This document shows, piece by piece, positions 15,753-24,560 of a stretch of 29,129 bases of DNA. The DNA comes from an uncultured Clostridium sp. (lineage in GTDB: Bacteria > Bacillota > Clostridia > TANB77 > CAG-508). The stretch lies in contig USGY01000018.1 in the NCBI GenBank assembly GCA_900554365.1, positions 1 through 29,129 on the forward strand. The letters run 5' to 3'. A program made the position numbers and the translations under genes. Each line of letters starts with the position of its first letter. Within the stretch, counting starts at the first letter, position 1. The notes under the pieces are model-generated. The model saw only the letters and a program-made list of their open reading frames with translations, searched no databases and was not told the origin of the DNA.

Positions 15753-17117
15753 TTATTTTAATTTGCTTTCAATTAATTTAGCAATTTCTTCTGCTTTTTT
15801 AGTTATGTATTTTTGGTCTTCTCCTTCTATCATAACTCTTACTAGTGGTTCTGTTCCAGAAGGTCTTATTAAAACTCTACCATTTCCAGCAAATTCTCTT
15901 TCTAATTTTTCAATTGCTTCTTTTATTTCTTTGTCTTTATCATAATCATATTTTTTATTACTGTCTACTTTAGCGTTTACAAGCACTTGTGGATATAATT
16001 TTACAAGGTCTCCTAATTCAGAAGCTTTTTTACCTTCTTCTAAAATAGTACTAATTAACATTAATGATGTTAAAATACCATCTCCTGTTGGGTTATAATC
16101 TAATAGAATAACATGTCCAGATTGTTCTCCACCTAAGTTGTATCCGTCTTTTAGCATTTCTTCTAATACATATCTATCTCCAACTTTAGTTTGTAATAAT
16201 TCTAATCCGTTATCTCTTGCATATTTGTTTAGTCCTAAATTACTCATTACAGTAGCTACAATAGTATCTTTTTGTAATTTTCCTCTTTTTCTTAGATTTC
16301 TAGAAATAATAGCTAATAATTTATCACCATCAATTTCATTTCCCTTTTCATCTATTGCAAGACATCTATCACCGTCACCATCATATGCAACACCAAGGCT
16401 CATATGATTTTCTAATACATATTTTTTTAATCCTTCAAGATGTGTTGAACCACAATTATGGTTTATGTTTATTCCATCTGGATGATTATTTATAATTTTG
16501 TAATTTATTCCTAATACTTTAAATACTTTTTCAGCAACTACTGAAGTAGCTCCATTTGCTGTATCTAATGCTACAACAAAATCTTTGTTATTATATTTAT
16601 CAATAACATCATCAAATGTTTTTCTAAAGAAATATACATATTCATCCATTAAATCTAATGCATATTCAGAAACACCTATTTTTTCATTTTTAGCTGTTAA
16701 TTCTGAAAACTTGTCTGATTCCATTATTTCTTCAATTTCTTCTTCTAAGCTATCAGGAATTTTCATTCCTTTGTTGCTAAAGAATTTTATTCCATTAAAT
16801 TCAAAAGTATTATGTGAAGCTGAAATAACAACACTTGCATCTGCATTAAGTTTTCTTGTTAAATATGCAACTCCTGGTGTTGGTAATACTCCTAATAATT
16901 TTACATTTGCACCATAGCTTAAAAATCCAGCTAGCATTGCACTTTCTATTAATGTACCTGATATACGTGTATCTCTACCAATTAATATATTTGGGGCATG
17001 ATCTACATGTTTAGATAAAACATATGCTCCTGCTTTAGCAACTTTATAAACTAATTCTGGTGTTAATTCTGTATTTGCAATTCTTCTAATTCCATCTGTT
17101 CCAAAATATTTTCTCAT
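15753..17117 (-). CDS. glmM: Phosphoglucosamine mutase
   Basis: GlmM converts glucosamine-6-phosphate to glucosamine-1-phosphate, the precursor of UDP-GlcNAc for peptidoglycan and surface polysaccharide. The 454 residues are full length. The start MRKYFGTDGIRR is typical, the phospho-serine lies in ISASHN at residue 101, the metal loop DGDGDR lies near residue 242, and the phosphate-binding RPSGTEPLVRVM lies near the C terminus. The ATG has AGGAGG eight bases upstream. It begins 16 bases after the cpsB stop, so glmM is the last gene of the cps operon here, which ties precursor supply to polysaccharide assembly. Confidence 0.97.
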   Translation of the reverse strand: MRKYFGTDGIRRIANTELTPELVYKVAKAGAYVLSKHVDHAPNILIGRDTRISGTLIESAMLAGFLSYGANVKLLGVLPTPGVAYLTRKLNADASVVISASHNTFEFNGIKFFSNKGMKIPDSLEEEIEEIMESDKFSELTAKNEKIGVSEYALDLMDEYVYFFRKTFDDVIDKYNNKDFVVALDTANGATSVVAEKVFKVLGINYKIINNHPDGININHNCGSTHLEGLKKYVLENHMSLGVAYDGDGDRCLAIDEKGNEIDGDKLLAIISRNLRKRGKLQKDTIVATVMSNLGLNKYARDNGLELLQTKVGDRYVLEEMLKDGYNLGGEQSGHVILLDYNPTGDGILTSLMLISTILEEGKKASELGDLVKLYPQVLVNAKVDSNKKYDYDKDKEIKEAIEKLEREFAGNGRVLIRPSGTEPLVRVMIEGEDQKYITKKAEEIAKLIESKLK

Positions 17118-17133
17118 AATATAAGACCTCCTA

Positions 17134-17949
17134 TTATTTCTTTAATATTTTTTTTATTTTATCTACAGCATCTTCTGTATATAAAGAAAATTTTTCTTTA
17201 ATTGTTAACTCTACTTTATGTGGTTCCCTAATATCAATTTTTTTGTTATTTAATACTAATGTTGGATTAACTGTTGTAAGCTCATTTGTTTTTTCTTCTC
17301 CAATTATTGAATATAACTCATTTAATATTTCTGGAATTCTAGTATATATTGTATTTTGTCTATGAGCATCTGACCCAAGCATATGAACCATATTGTTTTC
17401 CAAAAATTTTCTAACAAGCATCTGTGCTTTTTTACCATATTGACCAATTATACTTCCATAATTTGATTGCATCAAAACGCCTTTTTCTATCAAATCGTAA
17501 ATTAACTCTGGATCTGTTTGAACAAAGCTATATCTTTCTGGATGAGCCAAAATTGGAACAATTTTGTATTGTTGCATTTCATAAATAGTATCATATAAAT
17601 TAAGTGGTTCTGCATTCATAGGTAATTCAAAAAGTACATAGCTTGTATCATTTAAAGTTGATGCTTTTCCATCTTCTAATAATTTAATTATATTATCAGA
17701 CATATATATTTCATTTCCTATATATAATTGCATATCAATATCTTTTGCACTTAAATTTTCATGTATAGCGTTTATCCAAACTTCTCTTTCTGGTCTATTT
17801 GTTTCATAATAATTTTCCATATAATGTGATGTGCAAATAATTCCATCAAATCCAGCTGCTTTTGCTTCTTTGATTAAATTAAATGTTTCGTCAATACTTC
17901 TTGATCCATCATCAATATTAGGTAATATATGTGAATGTACGTCTATCAT
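17134..17949 (-). CDS. cpsB: PHP-type protein-tyrosine phosphatase of the capsule system
   Basis: CpsB/CapC/YwqE-type enzymes are manganese-dependent phosphatases that dephosphorylate the CpsD kinase and so tune polysaccharide export. The 271 residues carry the PHP metal ligands: MIDVHSHILPNIDDGSRS at the start, ICTSHYMENYY near residue 38, LAHPERY near residue 135 and GSDAHR near residue 193. It starts with GAGGAG upstream, 24 bases after cpsD, in the order cpsC-cpsD-cpsB-glmM. Confidence 0.93.
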   Translation of the reverse strand: MIDVHSHILPNIDDGSRSIDETFNLIKEAKAAGFDGIICTSHYMENYYETNRPEREVWINAIHENLSAKDIDMQLYIGNEIYMSDNIIKLLEDGKASTLNDTSYVLFELPMNAEPLNLYDTIYEMQQYKIVPILAHPERYSFVQTDPELIYDLIEKGVLMQSNYGSIIGQYGKKAQMLVRKFLENNMVHMLGSDAHRQNTIYTRIPEILNELYSIIGEEKTNELTTVNPTLVLNNKKIDIREPHKVELTIKEKFSLYTEDAVDKIKKILKK

Positions 17950-17973
17950 TGTTTTCTCCTCTTGTTTCCCCTT

Positions 17974-18972
17974 TTAGTTTAATTTTTTCTTTTCTTCGTC
18001 TAAATATTGATTAATTTGTTTTAAAATTTCTGCTGTTTTTTCTACAGACACTTCTTCTTGATTATTATTTTTAATATCATTTTTTAAGGCTTTTGGTAAA
18101 TCTTGATTTTGTGTAATCTCTTTTGGTTGTTGATCACGATTTCTAACTTCTGTGTTCATCCTTTCCTTTCCTTGTTGCATTATATTTGAAGCCCTATTAT
18201 ACATTTTTCTATTTTGTTTTCTAGGAGCTTGTCTTGAGCCATTAGGTCTGCTTCCTTTATTAGCTCTTGTCATAGAAGTAGAGCCATAATAATATGCTTT
18301 ATCAAGCTTTTTAGCACTTATAGGCACTTTATTTATAACAACTCCTGCTATTTTGCCTCCAACATTTTGAATATTTCCAATAACTCTTTTTAAATCCTCT
18401 TTCTTTGTTACTTTACTTGCTGTTACAATAACGGTTGAATCAACAATTCTAGTTAAAATAAGTGCATCTGTTACTAATTGGCTTGGTGTTCCATCTATAA
18501 TTATAATATCACAAATTTCTTTTAATTGTTCAAGTAAGTCAACCATTTGTGGTGCAATTAATAACTCTGAAGGGTTTGGGGGAATGTTTCCAGCTGGCAT
18601 AACATAAAGATTTTCAATTTCTGTTTCTTCTATATAATCAGCTAAATCAACATTTTCTTTTTCTTCTGAATTTTCATCTACTCCTGATAAATAATTAGAA
18701 AGTCCTGGTCTTGGTGACACACTAAATATTGAATATAATCTTCCTTTTCTCATATCAGCATCAATTAAAACTACTTTTTTTCCAGCCTGTGCAAATGTTA
18801 TGGCCAAGTTTGAAGCTACCCAACTTTTTCCTTCACCTGGTAAAGTTGATGTTATTAAAATTGTTTTAAAATTTCTTTTTGTATTCATAAATTGTATATT
18901 GGTTCTCAATGTTCTGAATACTTCAGAAATTGGAGATTTTGGATCTTGATGTACTATTAATTCTTTTCTCAT
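17974..18972 (-). CDS. cpsD: Capsule tyrosine autokinase (CpsD/CapB type)
   Basis: CpsD is the cytoplasmic ATPase/BY-kinase that pairs with CpsC and controls polysaccharide polymerisation. Residues 1-200 hold the domain: SPISEVFRTLRTNIQF, Walker A TLPGEGKSW (43-51), Walker A' VVLIDADMRKG (about 69-79) and the Walker B-like IIIIDGTP. Instead of the usual short Tyr-rich end there is one YYY cluster (about residue 228), then about 100 hydrophilic residues rich in Arg, Asn, Gln and Lys, with two further Tyr. Its ATG overlaps the cpsC stop (TAATG). Kinase identity is sure; whether the scattered Tyr residues act as the phosphorylation cluster is unknown. Confidence 0.92.
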   Translation of the reverse strand: MRKELIVHQDPKSPISEVFRTLRTNIQFMNTKRNFKTILITSTLPGEGKSWVASNLAITFAQAGKKVVLIDADMRKGRLYSIFSVSPRPGLSNYLSGVDENSEEKENVDLADYIEETEIENLYVMPAGNIPPNPSELLIAPQMVDLLEQLKEICDIIIIDGTPSQLVTDALILTRIVDSTVIVTASKVTKKEDLKRVIGNIQNVGGKIAGVVINKVPISAKKLDKAYYYGSTSMTRANKGSRPNGSRQAPRKQNRKMYNRASNIMQQGKERMNTEVRNRDQQPKEITQNQDLPKALKNDIKNNNQEEVSVEKTAEILKQINQYLDEEKKKLN

Positions 18973-19685
18973 TATCTTCTACCTCCTTTTGATTTTTGTT
19001 GGTCATTTATGCATAATGGAATTGATGCTAATACTGGTAATTTGAATTCTTTTTCTACTTCTTCTGATGTTTTTATTGTAGTATCTAGCATATTAGCAAC
19101 TAAAACATATATTACAGCTACAACTAAACCTATAAAAGAAAATACAATAATATCTTTTTGATGATTAATATTTGAAGGTGATGTTGGTACTTCTGCTTCA
19201 TCAAGGACATGAACATTATTTATATTATAAAACTCCGAAACTTTAGATGTAAAAACTTTTGCCATTTCATTTGCAATTTTTGCAGCTAACTGAGGATTTT
19301 CCATTGATACTGTAATTTTAATTACTTCTGTATCCTTTACAGAATTAACTGAAATACTTTTCTTTAAGCTATCTTCGCTTACATTGCTTAGCCCTAAATT
19401 AGAAATAACTTGTCTTACTACACTTTTACTTGAAACTAGTTCACTATAAGTTGAAACTAATTTAGTGTTTAATGTTACGTCCGTTGCTGTTATAGTATTT
19501 GTTGAGGTTCCCCCATTATTTTCAGTTCCTGCTAAAACAAGTGATGTTGATGCACTATATTTAGGACTTGTAAAACCTACTGTATAAATAATTCCTATAA
19601 CCATAAATATTAGTACTATTAATATTATTTGTACTTTTTTATTCCAAAATATTGCAAATAACTCTTTTAAATCTAATTCTTCCAT
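18972..19685 (-). CDS. cpsC: Polysaccharide chain-length regulator / kinase activator (Wzz family)
   Basis: This 237-residue membrane protein belongs to the CpsC/CapA branch of the Wzz family. A cytoplasmic start (MEELDLKELFAIFWNKK) leads into membrane helix 1 (about 18-37). An extracellular domain of about 130 residues follows, then the Pro-rich segment AEVPTSPSNINHQK before membrane helix 2 (about 178-200) and a cytoplasmic tail that contacts CpsD. It is the first gene of the operon, with GGGGG at its ATG, and shares one base with cpsD. Confidence 0.92.
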   Translation of the reverse strand: MEELDLKELFAIFWNKKVQIILIVLIFMVIGIIYTVGFTSPKYSASTSLVLAGTENNGGTSTNTITATDVTLNTKLVSTYSELVSSKSVVRQVISNLGLSNVSEDSLKKSISVNSVKDTEVIKITVSMENPQLAAKIANEMAKVFTSKVSEFYNINNVHVLDEAEVPTSPSNINHQKDIIVFSFIGLVVAVIYVLVANMLDTTIKTSEEVEKEFKLPVLASIPLCINDQQKSKGGRR

Positions 19686-19739
19686 TTCTTCCCCCTATGC
19701 TTTTCATTTACTTTTTAATCCTAATATTAACACCCTATT

Positions 19740-19768
19740 AGTATATATTTTTATTATATTTTTTGCAA
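19740..19768 (-). promoter_or_regulatory. Sigma-A promoter of cpsC-cpsD-cpsB-glmM
   Basis: On the minus strand TTGCAA (19763-19768), 17 bases, then TATACT (19740-19745). It lies between the upstream terminator and the cpsC start, with a leader of about 45 bases. Confidence 0.7.
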
Positions 19769-19778
19769 GTTTTTTAGT

Positions 19779-19819
19779 AAAAAAAGTTAAGATATTGAAA
19801 TAATATCTTAACTTTTTTT
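19779..19819 (-). terminator. Intrinsic terminator of the cohesin-like gene pair
   Basis: Perfect 18-bp arms (AAAAAAAGTTAAGATATT and AATATCTTAACTTTTTTT) enclose the five-base loop GAAAT (plus strand). It lies 18 bases after the stop codon of the gene at 19838 and just upstream of the cps promoter. Confidence 0.9.
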
Positions 19820-19837
19820 AACTTTTTTTGAATGCCC

Positions 19838-20587
19838 TTAATATTTAATTTTACGTGATTTAAATTTAAATATTATTGCTGCTATAAATACTATTACTAT
19901 TGCTAAAATAATTACATTATTTAAACCTGCTGCTGGAAGTTTTGTTATTGCTGTATTAGCTGTTAAACTTGAATTTGATTTATTTGTATTATTTCCTGAT
20001 GTAGCAGAATTATTAGATGTTTGTGTGTTAGATTTGTTTGTGCTTGTGTTTGTATTTGTAGTGTTTGTTGGTGTGTTTGTTTTATTTTCTGTGTTTTCAC
20101 TGTTTTTCTTTTCTAATGTTATTGAAAATGTTTTATTATATGTTATTTCATTTGTTCCATCTGTAAGGACTACATTCTTCAATTCAATATTTCCTTTAGA
20201 ATCTGCATCTAAATTACTATTTAATTTTAAAGTGATTTTAGCAATATCTGTATTATCTTTAGCTGCTGCTGTATCTCCTACGATTGTAGTTGATTTTGTT
20301 GGATCATATGTTACTGTCCATCCATTTAATCCTGTAACTGTTGCTGATTCAAACACTGTTTTGTCAAATTCTAATGTTCCTTGATATCCTAATGTACTAT
20401 TTTCAGCAACTCCTGAAAAACTTACTAATGATAATATCACTTCTACGGTTTTATCATTTTTATCAATTTTAGTTTTACTTACACTTGCATTCATTGCAAC
20501 ATTAAATGTTGCAGCATTTGAATATATTGGTAACATTCCTACTGTTAACATAAAAGCAATTAAAATAATGCCTATTGTTTTTTTCAT
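19838..20587 (-). CDS. Cohesin-like wall-anchored protein with LPAAG sorting signal
   Basis: The 249 residues begin with a signal peptide (MKKTIGIILIAFMLTVGMLPIYSNA). A beta-rich domain of about 130 residues follows, with the cohesin/carbohydrate-binding-like pattern (VILSLVSFSG, LEFDKTVFESATVTGLNGW, IAKITLKLN). Then comes a Thr/Asn/Ser-rich spacer of about 55 residues (about 158-212). The end is a sorting signal: LPAAG, a hydrophobic helix and the basic tail FKFKSRKIKY. LPxAG differs from canonical LPxTG in having Ala for Thr. It lies 17 bases downstream of a shorter paralogue, so the two form an operon. It may display or dock a surface component; no dockerin partner is visible except the calcium-loop-like stretch in the pilin-like protein far away, and no link is shown. 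Confidence 0.8.
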   Translation of the reverse strand: MKKTIGIILIAFMLTVGMLPIYSNAATFNVAMNASVSKTKIDKNDKTVEVILSLVSFSGVAENSTLGYQGTLEFDKTVFESATVTGLNGWTVTYDPTKSTTIVGDTAAAKDNTDIAKITLKLNSNLDADSKGNIELKNVVLTDGTNEITYNKTFSITLEKKNSENTENKTNTPTNTTNTNTSTNKSNTQTSNNSATSGNNTNKSNSSLTANTAITKLPAAGLNNVIILAIVIVFIAAIIFKFKSRKIKY

Positions 20588-20604
20588 TCTTATTTTCCTT
20601 CTTT

Positions 20605-21105
20605 CTAGTATTTTATTTTTCTTGATTTAAACTTAAATAAAATCATCAATATAATTAATGTTATAATTGCCACTAACATCCAAGCAGAGCTTCCCGCATT
20701 TGGCAATGTTATATCATTGTTTCTTTGTGACGCCGTTGCATTTATTGCTTTTTCTCCCGCAATTATCTTTATATCACTTACTTTTTGTGCTATATCATTA
20801 TCTGTCTTACTATCATTTTTTAGATTTACCGTAACGCTCTTTTGAGAAGATATTTTAAAATCACCATCAGATAATTCTATATTATTAAGTGATATTTTTG
20901 TCTGCATATCTCCATTTATTTGTTGTCTATTTAACTTCAATTCAATTGTTGCTATTTCAGTATTTTGTATAGCATCTTTTTCACTCGTAACAATATATTC
21001 CTGTTTTTCCAAATTTAGTTTCACCTCAATACCTGCCGCATTGACAGTTACAGGAAATAATATAATTACTAATATTAACCAAAAAATGTATATTGCTTTT
21101 TTCAT
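20605..21105 (-). CDS. Short cohesin-like wall-anchored protein with LPNAG sorting signal
   Basis: The 166 residues start with a signal peptide ending VTVNAAG. The exported part (about 100 residues) resembles only the second half of the neighbour's domain (IATIELKLN, ISLNNIELSDG against IAKITLKLN, IELKNVVLTDG). It ends with LPNAG, a hydrophobic helix and exactly the same ten-residue tail FKFKSRKIKY. It may be a half-domain paralogue from duplication and loss. The ATG has AAGGAAAG upstream. It is the first gene of the pair; a promoter could not be placed firmly in 21106-21228. Confidence 0.78.
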   Translation of the reverse strand: MKKAIYIFWLILVIILFPVTVNAAGIEVKLNLEKQEYIVTSEKDAIQNTEIATIELKLNRQQINGDMQTKISLNNIELSDGDFKISSQKSVTVNLKNDSKTDNDIAQKVSDIKIIAGEKAINATASQRNNDITLPNAGSSAWMLVAIITLIILMILFKFKSRKIKY

Positions 21106-21228
21106 TTTCTCTTTCCTTGTATATTTCGGTAGTGTAAACTAAATTTAATTTTTATTAATCTACTCTCCTGTTATTTCAAGGTTTATATCACTTTTTTATA
21201 CAAAAAATGATCCCCCCTCTTTTTATGG

Positions 21229-22223
21229 TATAATAGTTTTGAACAAACAACCAAATGACCAAATAACCATAAATGAGTGGTGTATTGTTACTAATTCTAA
21301 ATTGCCTCGTGTTCTTTGTATTGATGAATTTAAAGGAAATACCGGAAATTATAAATATCAAGTAGCATTAATTGATGGCGAAACTCATGAAGTAGTTGAT
21401 GTTTTGGAATGCAGACATAAGCATTCTCTTTGTGATTATTTTAAAAAATTTTCTAAAGAGCAACTAGATAATGTTAAATATTTTGTTACTGATTTATGGG
21501 AAACATATAAAGATATTGCTTTTACTTATTTTAGAAAAGCTAAAATTGTTGCAGATCATTTTCATTGGACTCGTTATTCTTGTAATGTTGTTAATAAAAT
21601 CAGAATTGAAGTTCAAAATAAGTTACCTAAATCAGAAAGAATATATTTTAAACACTCTAGAAAGTTACTACTATCAAGAGCTTGCAACCTAAAAACTGAT
21701 GAGCAAAAAGATGAGCTATCTAATATTCTTATTAATTATTCAGAAGATTTAAGAATTGCTTATAGAGAAAAAGAAGAAATTCTTGATATTCTCCACTCTA
21801 ACGAAAATTCTGATATTAAAATACATAAATTTTCAGAATGGGTTAAAAGAAATCTGGAATCTCCTGTTATTCAACTTCAAGAATGCGCTAAAACATACCA
21901 ACATTGGTATATTGAAATTAAAAATTCTCTAGAAGTTCCTTATTCTAACGGTGCAATAGAAGGCTTTAATAATAAAATTAAAGTTTTAAAAAGAGTATCC
22001 TTTGGGATGAGAAATTTTAAAAATTTTAAAGCGAGAATTTTATTATTAAATAGAAATTGACTCAAAGTTTATTTACATATATTACCAATCATTGCAATTG
22101 GTTTATTAAACATATCTATAATTACATATTTTCAGTTATTTTTAGTGTTAATTTTTAAAATCATTAAAAAAGCTGAGGCAGAAAACTTTCAAAGTTTTCC
22201 ACCCCAACTATTGACATTCGGCC
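21229..22223 (+). mobile_element. Remnant of an ISL3-family insertion sequence
   Basis: A plus-strand insertion in an otherwise minus-strand surface locus. It contains a transposase lacking its N-terminal domains, followed by about 140 bases of AT-rich non-coding DNA, a palindrome (22181-22199), and CCCCAACTATTGACATTCGGCC at 22202-22223 (given in part), which resembles the right-end inverted repeats of ISL3 elements. No matching left end is found near 21200, so the left end and the first ~150 codons appear deleted. Its exact borders are uncertain. Confidence 0.65.
21239..22060 (+). CDS. ISL3-family transposase, N-terminally truncated
   Basis: This open frame of 273 codons matches the DDE catalytic part of ISL3 transposases. 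The first Asp is in VLCIDEFKGN, the second in FVTDLWETYKDIA with the following VADHFHW, and the Glu is in NGAIEGFNNKIKVLKR near the end. Full ISL3 transposases are over 400 residues and begin with a zinc finger and a helix-turn-helix, both absent here. The first usable codon is a TTG at 21239 just after a TATAAT (21229-21234), and no RBS precedes it. The frame is open further upstream without an ATG. It is best read as a non-functional or non-autonomous relic despite the intact DDE triad. Confidence 0.8.
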   Translation: MNKQPNDQITINEWCIVTNSKLPRVLCIDEFKGNTGNYKYQVALIDGETHEVVDVLECRHKHSLCDYFKKFSKEQLDNVKYFVTDLWETYKDIAFTYFRKAKIVADHFHWTRYSCNVVNKIRIEVQNKLPKSERIYFKHSRKLLLSRACNLKTDEQKDELSNILINYSEDLRIAYREKEEILDILHSNENSDIKIHKFSEWVKRNLESPVIQLQECAKTYQHWYIEIKNSLEVPYSNGAIEGFNNKIKVLKRVSFGMRNFKNFKARILLLNRN

Positions 22224-22400
22224 TAATTGCAATCATATTTCTTGGAAAATTAACGACTTTTTCCGTTCTTATAATAATTCTCTTAATACTTATAATGTTC
22301 CAAAAGTATTTCCTAGTCGCGATAAACACAAAACTTTATCTGCTAAATACTTTATATTATTATCAATTCAATATATTAAAAATACTTAGAACTTATAAAT
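22061..22400. other. Gene-poor stretch: IS right flank and unassigned sequence
   Basis: These 340 bases contain the tail of the IS remnant up to about 22223. The remaining ~175 bases run to the stop codon of the acyltransferase. They are slightly richer in C on the plus strand and have an open plus-strand frame ending TAG near 22390, without a start codon or RBS. It could be debris of a gene cut by the insertion; no family was recognised. No terminator for the minus-strand cluster is visible. Confidence 0.4.
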
Positions 22401-23123
22401 TTAATTATTTAGATTTAATTTTTCATTACAATATTTTAAAAAAAATTCATAATTTTCAAATTTTCCTTGTGTTGAATAAAATTTATCTTTTGTTTGTTCA
22501 TAATTTTGCAATAATGAACCTATTTCTTTAAAAACTGAATCTTTATCTACATCAATTTTTCTATCTTCAAATAGCCAAACAAATTCTCTCATAATTTTTT
22601 TATCAGGCCATTTATTATATTTTTTATAATATTCTAAACAGCATTCCTCAGCTTCTTTTAACTGATTCATTTTTCTTTTTTTATAATAATCATCTATGGT
22701 CATAATTATTTTAGCAGGATTTCCAGCAATAACGACATTATCCGGAAAATTTTTATTAACTAATGAATTTGCTCCCACAATAACATTATTTCCTATTGTA
22801 ACACCTTTTAATATCGTAGAATTCATTCCAATAAAAACATTATTTCCTATTCTAACTTTTCCAGCTGATCCTAAAATTTCTCCATATTTTCCTTTTAAAA
22901 CAGACCAATCATATCCATGAGTTAAAATGGTTACTCCCTCTGTTATTTGAACATTTTCTCCAATTTCAATAAGCCATGGTCTTGTTATATCAATAGTTAC
23001 TCTAGTAGGATAAAATATAGAAGTTCCCTTTCCAATATTACAACCTTTTTTCCTTAAATATTTTACGTAACTATCAGAATCAGATTTTTCTCTAATAATA
23101 ATTCTTTTTAATATTTTTCTCAT
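22401..23123 (-). CDS. Hexapeptide-repeat (left-handed beta-helix) acyltransferase
   Basis: The start is the ATG at 23123, just after GAGGTG; the in-frame TTG at 23135 would contain that RBS. The product has 240 residues. A left-handed beta-helix core occupies about 25-140, with hexapeptide turns such as IGENVQITEGV, VRIGNNVFIGMNSTILKGV and IGNNVIVGANSLV, ending in the typical VIAGNPAKII. The catalytic-type His lies in ILTHGYDW. An extra helical domain of about 95 residues follows the core, longer than in simple maltose O-acetyltransferases. It is the last gene of the polysaccharide cluster and probably O-acetylates the repeat unit; the acyl group and sugar are inferred only. Confidence 0.87.
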   Translation of the reverse strand: MRKILKRIIIREKSDSDSYVKYLRKKGCNIGKGTSIFYPTRVTIDITRPWLIEIGENVQITEGVTILTHGYDWSVLKGKYGEILGSAGKVRIGNNVFIGMNSTILKGVTIGNNVIVGANSLVNKNFPDNVVIAGNPAKIIMTIDDYYKKRKMNQLKEAEECCLEYYKKYNKWPDKKIMREFVWLFEDRKIDVDKDSVFKEIGSLLQNYEQTKDKFYSTQGKFENYEFFLKYCNEKLNLNN

Positions 23124-23141
23124 ATTACACCTCAATAAACT

Positions 23142-24545
23142 TTACCTCATATTACTCAATACTTTTTTAATAATTATAATAATCTTCTTTCTATATATAA
23201 ATAGACATCCTAATAAACAAATACTCAATAAAATCTCAGACCAAAAACTATCCATATATAAAAGCATAGACATAATTATCAATACAAAAATTAAAAATAT
23301 ATATTCTCTTTTAATTGAAACTTTTAAATATTTTTGAGTATCAATAAACCTATAAATAAAGACTAAAAAATAACTTGTTCCAGTAGCAAAAGCTGCTCCA
23401 TATGCTTTAAATTTTGGAATAAAAATAAAATTTAATATTATATTTACAATAGCAGCAAAAAAACTAGATAAAAGTAATCCTTTACTATCTTTATATGTAT
23501 TATATGAAGCAGATATAAAATTACCTAAAACTAAAAATAAACTTCCTACTAGCAGAAAAGGAACGTATTTCCAAGCTCCAAAATATTCATCCGCTAATAT
23601 TAATTTAAATAACGGCTTTACAAAAATCAATATTAGCATAGCAATTAACACCATGAACAATATTAATATCTCAAAGATTTTATTTGCAAAAATTTCATTA
23701 TCAGAATTTTCTTTTTCCTTAATGGCAGAAAACACCCAAGCTTGATTGAAAATACCAGCAATAGCAAATAAAATTGCTGGTATTTTATATGAAATAGCAT
23801 ACAAACCATTTTCAGATGAACCAGAAAAATAAGAAATCATAATTCTATCTGAAGAATCTATTATCCACCATAAAAAAGAATTAGGTATTAAAATTATTGA
23901 ATATTTAATCATTTGTAAAAATAACTTATTATTAAAATTAGATAATTGGACTTTTGAATCTTTCAAATTTGAAAGAATACAATATAAAGAACTAATTAAA
24001 TAAGAAGTTATAAATGCTATAAAATATCCTTTTATTCCCATTTCCAAAAATTTCAACATAATTATATTAAATATAATTACTAAAAAAGTATTTAATATAT
24101 TCCCTACACTATATTCAACTAATTTTTCTTTTCCTTTTAAATTAGCTGATGTAATTGTAAATAAAGCTGATGTATTTAATAAAAAATATACATAAATTTT
24201 ATATTCACTATATTGTGGGAAAAAACTAAATATTGGAATAAGCAACAAACTAATTATACAACAAAATAACAAACTTATTATTCCAATATTAAAAATTTTG
24301 TTTTTATTAGTATTTTTATCCATTGAAAATCTATAAATTGCTTCTGCAATATTAAAAGTAAAAACTGGTAATAATACAGAAGTTATAGTAAATAATAAAT
24401 CAATAATTCCATACTCTGAAGTAGATAAACAATGTGTATATAGAGGAATCAATAAAAAAGATATTAATTTAGTAGCTATATTACTTATAGCAAAAATTTT
24501 AGTATTCTGTAACAAATATTTATTTTTATTATATGTTTCTGCCAT
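23142..24545 (-). CDS. Polysaccharide repeat-unit flippase (Wzx-like, MOP superfamily)
   Basis: The 467 residues are very hydrophobic, with about 12-14 membrane helices, matching the polysaccharide-transport family that flips lipid-linked repeat units across the membrane. The start AISNIATKLISFLLIPLYTHCLSTSEYGIIDLLFT is typical of the family (first helix and the following YG loop). It lies 18 bases upstream of the acyltransferase and 15 bases after a glycosyltransferase, inside one operon. The start is an ATG with AAAGGA. Confidence 0.93.
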   Translation of the reverse strand: MAETYNKNKYLLQNTKIFAISNIATKLISFLLIPLYTHCLSTSEYGIIDLLFTITSVLLPVFTFNIAEAIYRFSMDKNTNKNKIFNIGIISLLFCCIISLLLIPIFSFFPQYSEYKIYVYFLLNTSALFTITSANLKGKEKLVEYSVGNILNTFLVIIFNIIMLKFLEMGIKGYFIAFITSYLISSLYCILSNLKDSKVQLSNFNNKLFLQMIKYSIILIPNSFLWWIIDSSDRIMISYFSGSSENGLYAISYKIPAILFAIAGIFNQAWVFSAIKEKENSDNEIFANKIFEILILFMVLIAMLILIFVKPLFKLILADEYFGAWKYVPFLLVGSLFLVLGNFISASYNTYKDSKGLLLSSFFAAIVNIILNFIFIPKFKAYGAAFATGTSYFLVFIYRFIDTQKYLKVSIKREYIFLIFVLIIMSMLLYMDSFWSEILLSICLLGCLFIYRKKIIIIIKKVLSNMR

Positions 24546-24560
24546 AACAATCCTTTCTAG

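Noticed and set aside
22145..22531. Plus-strand hydrophobic open frame of about 128 codons
   Set aside because: It has no RBS, runs over the IS right end and then into the 3' part of the acyltransferase on the opposite strand. Its Leu/Ile/Phe-rich content is what AT-rich antisense sequence gives.
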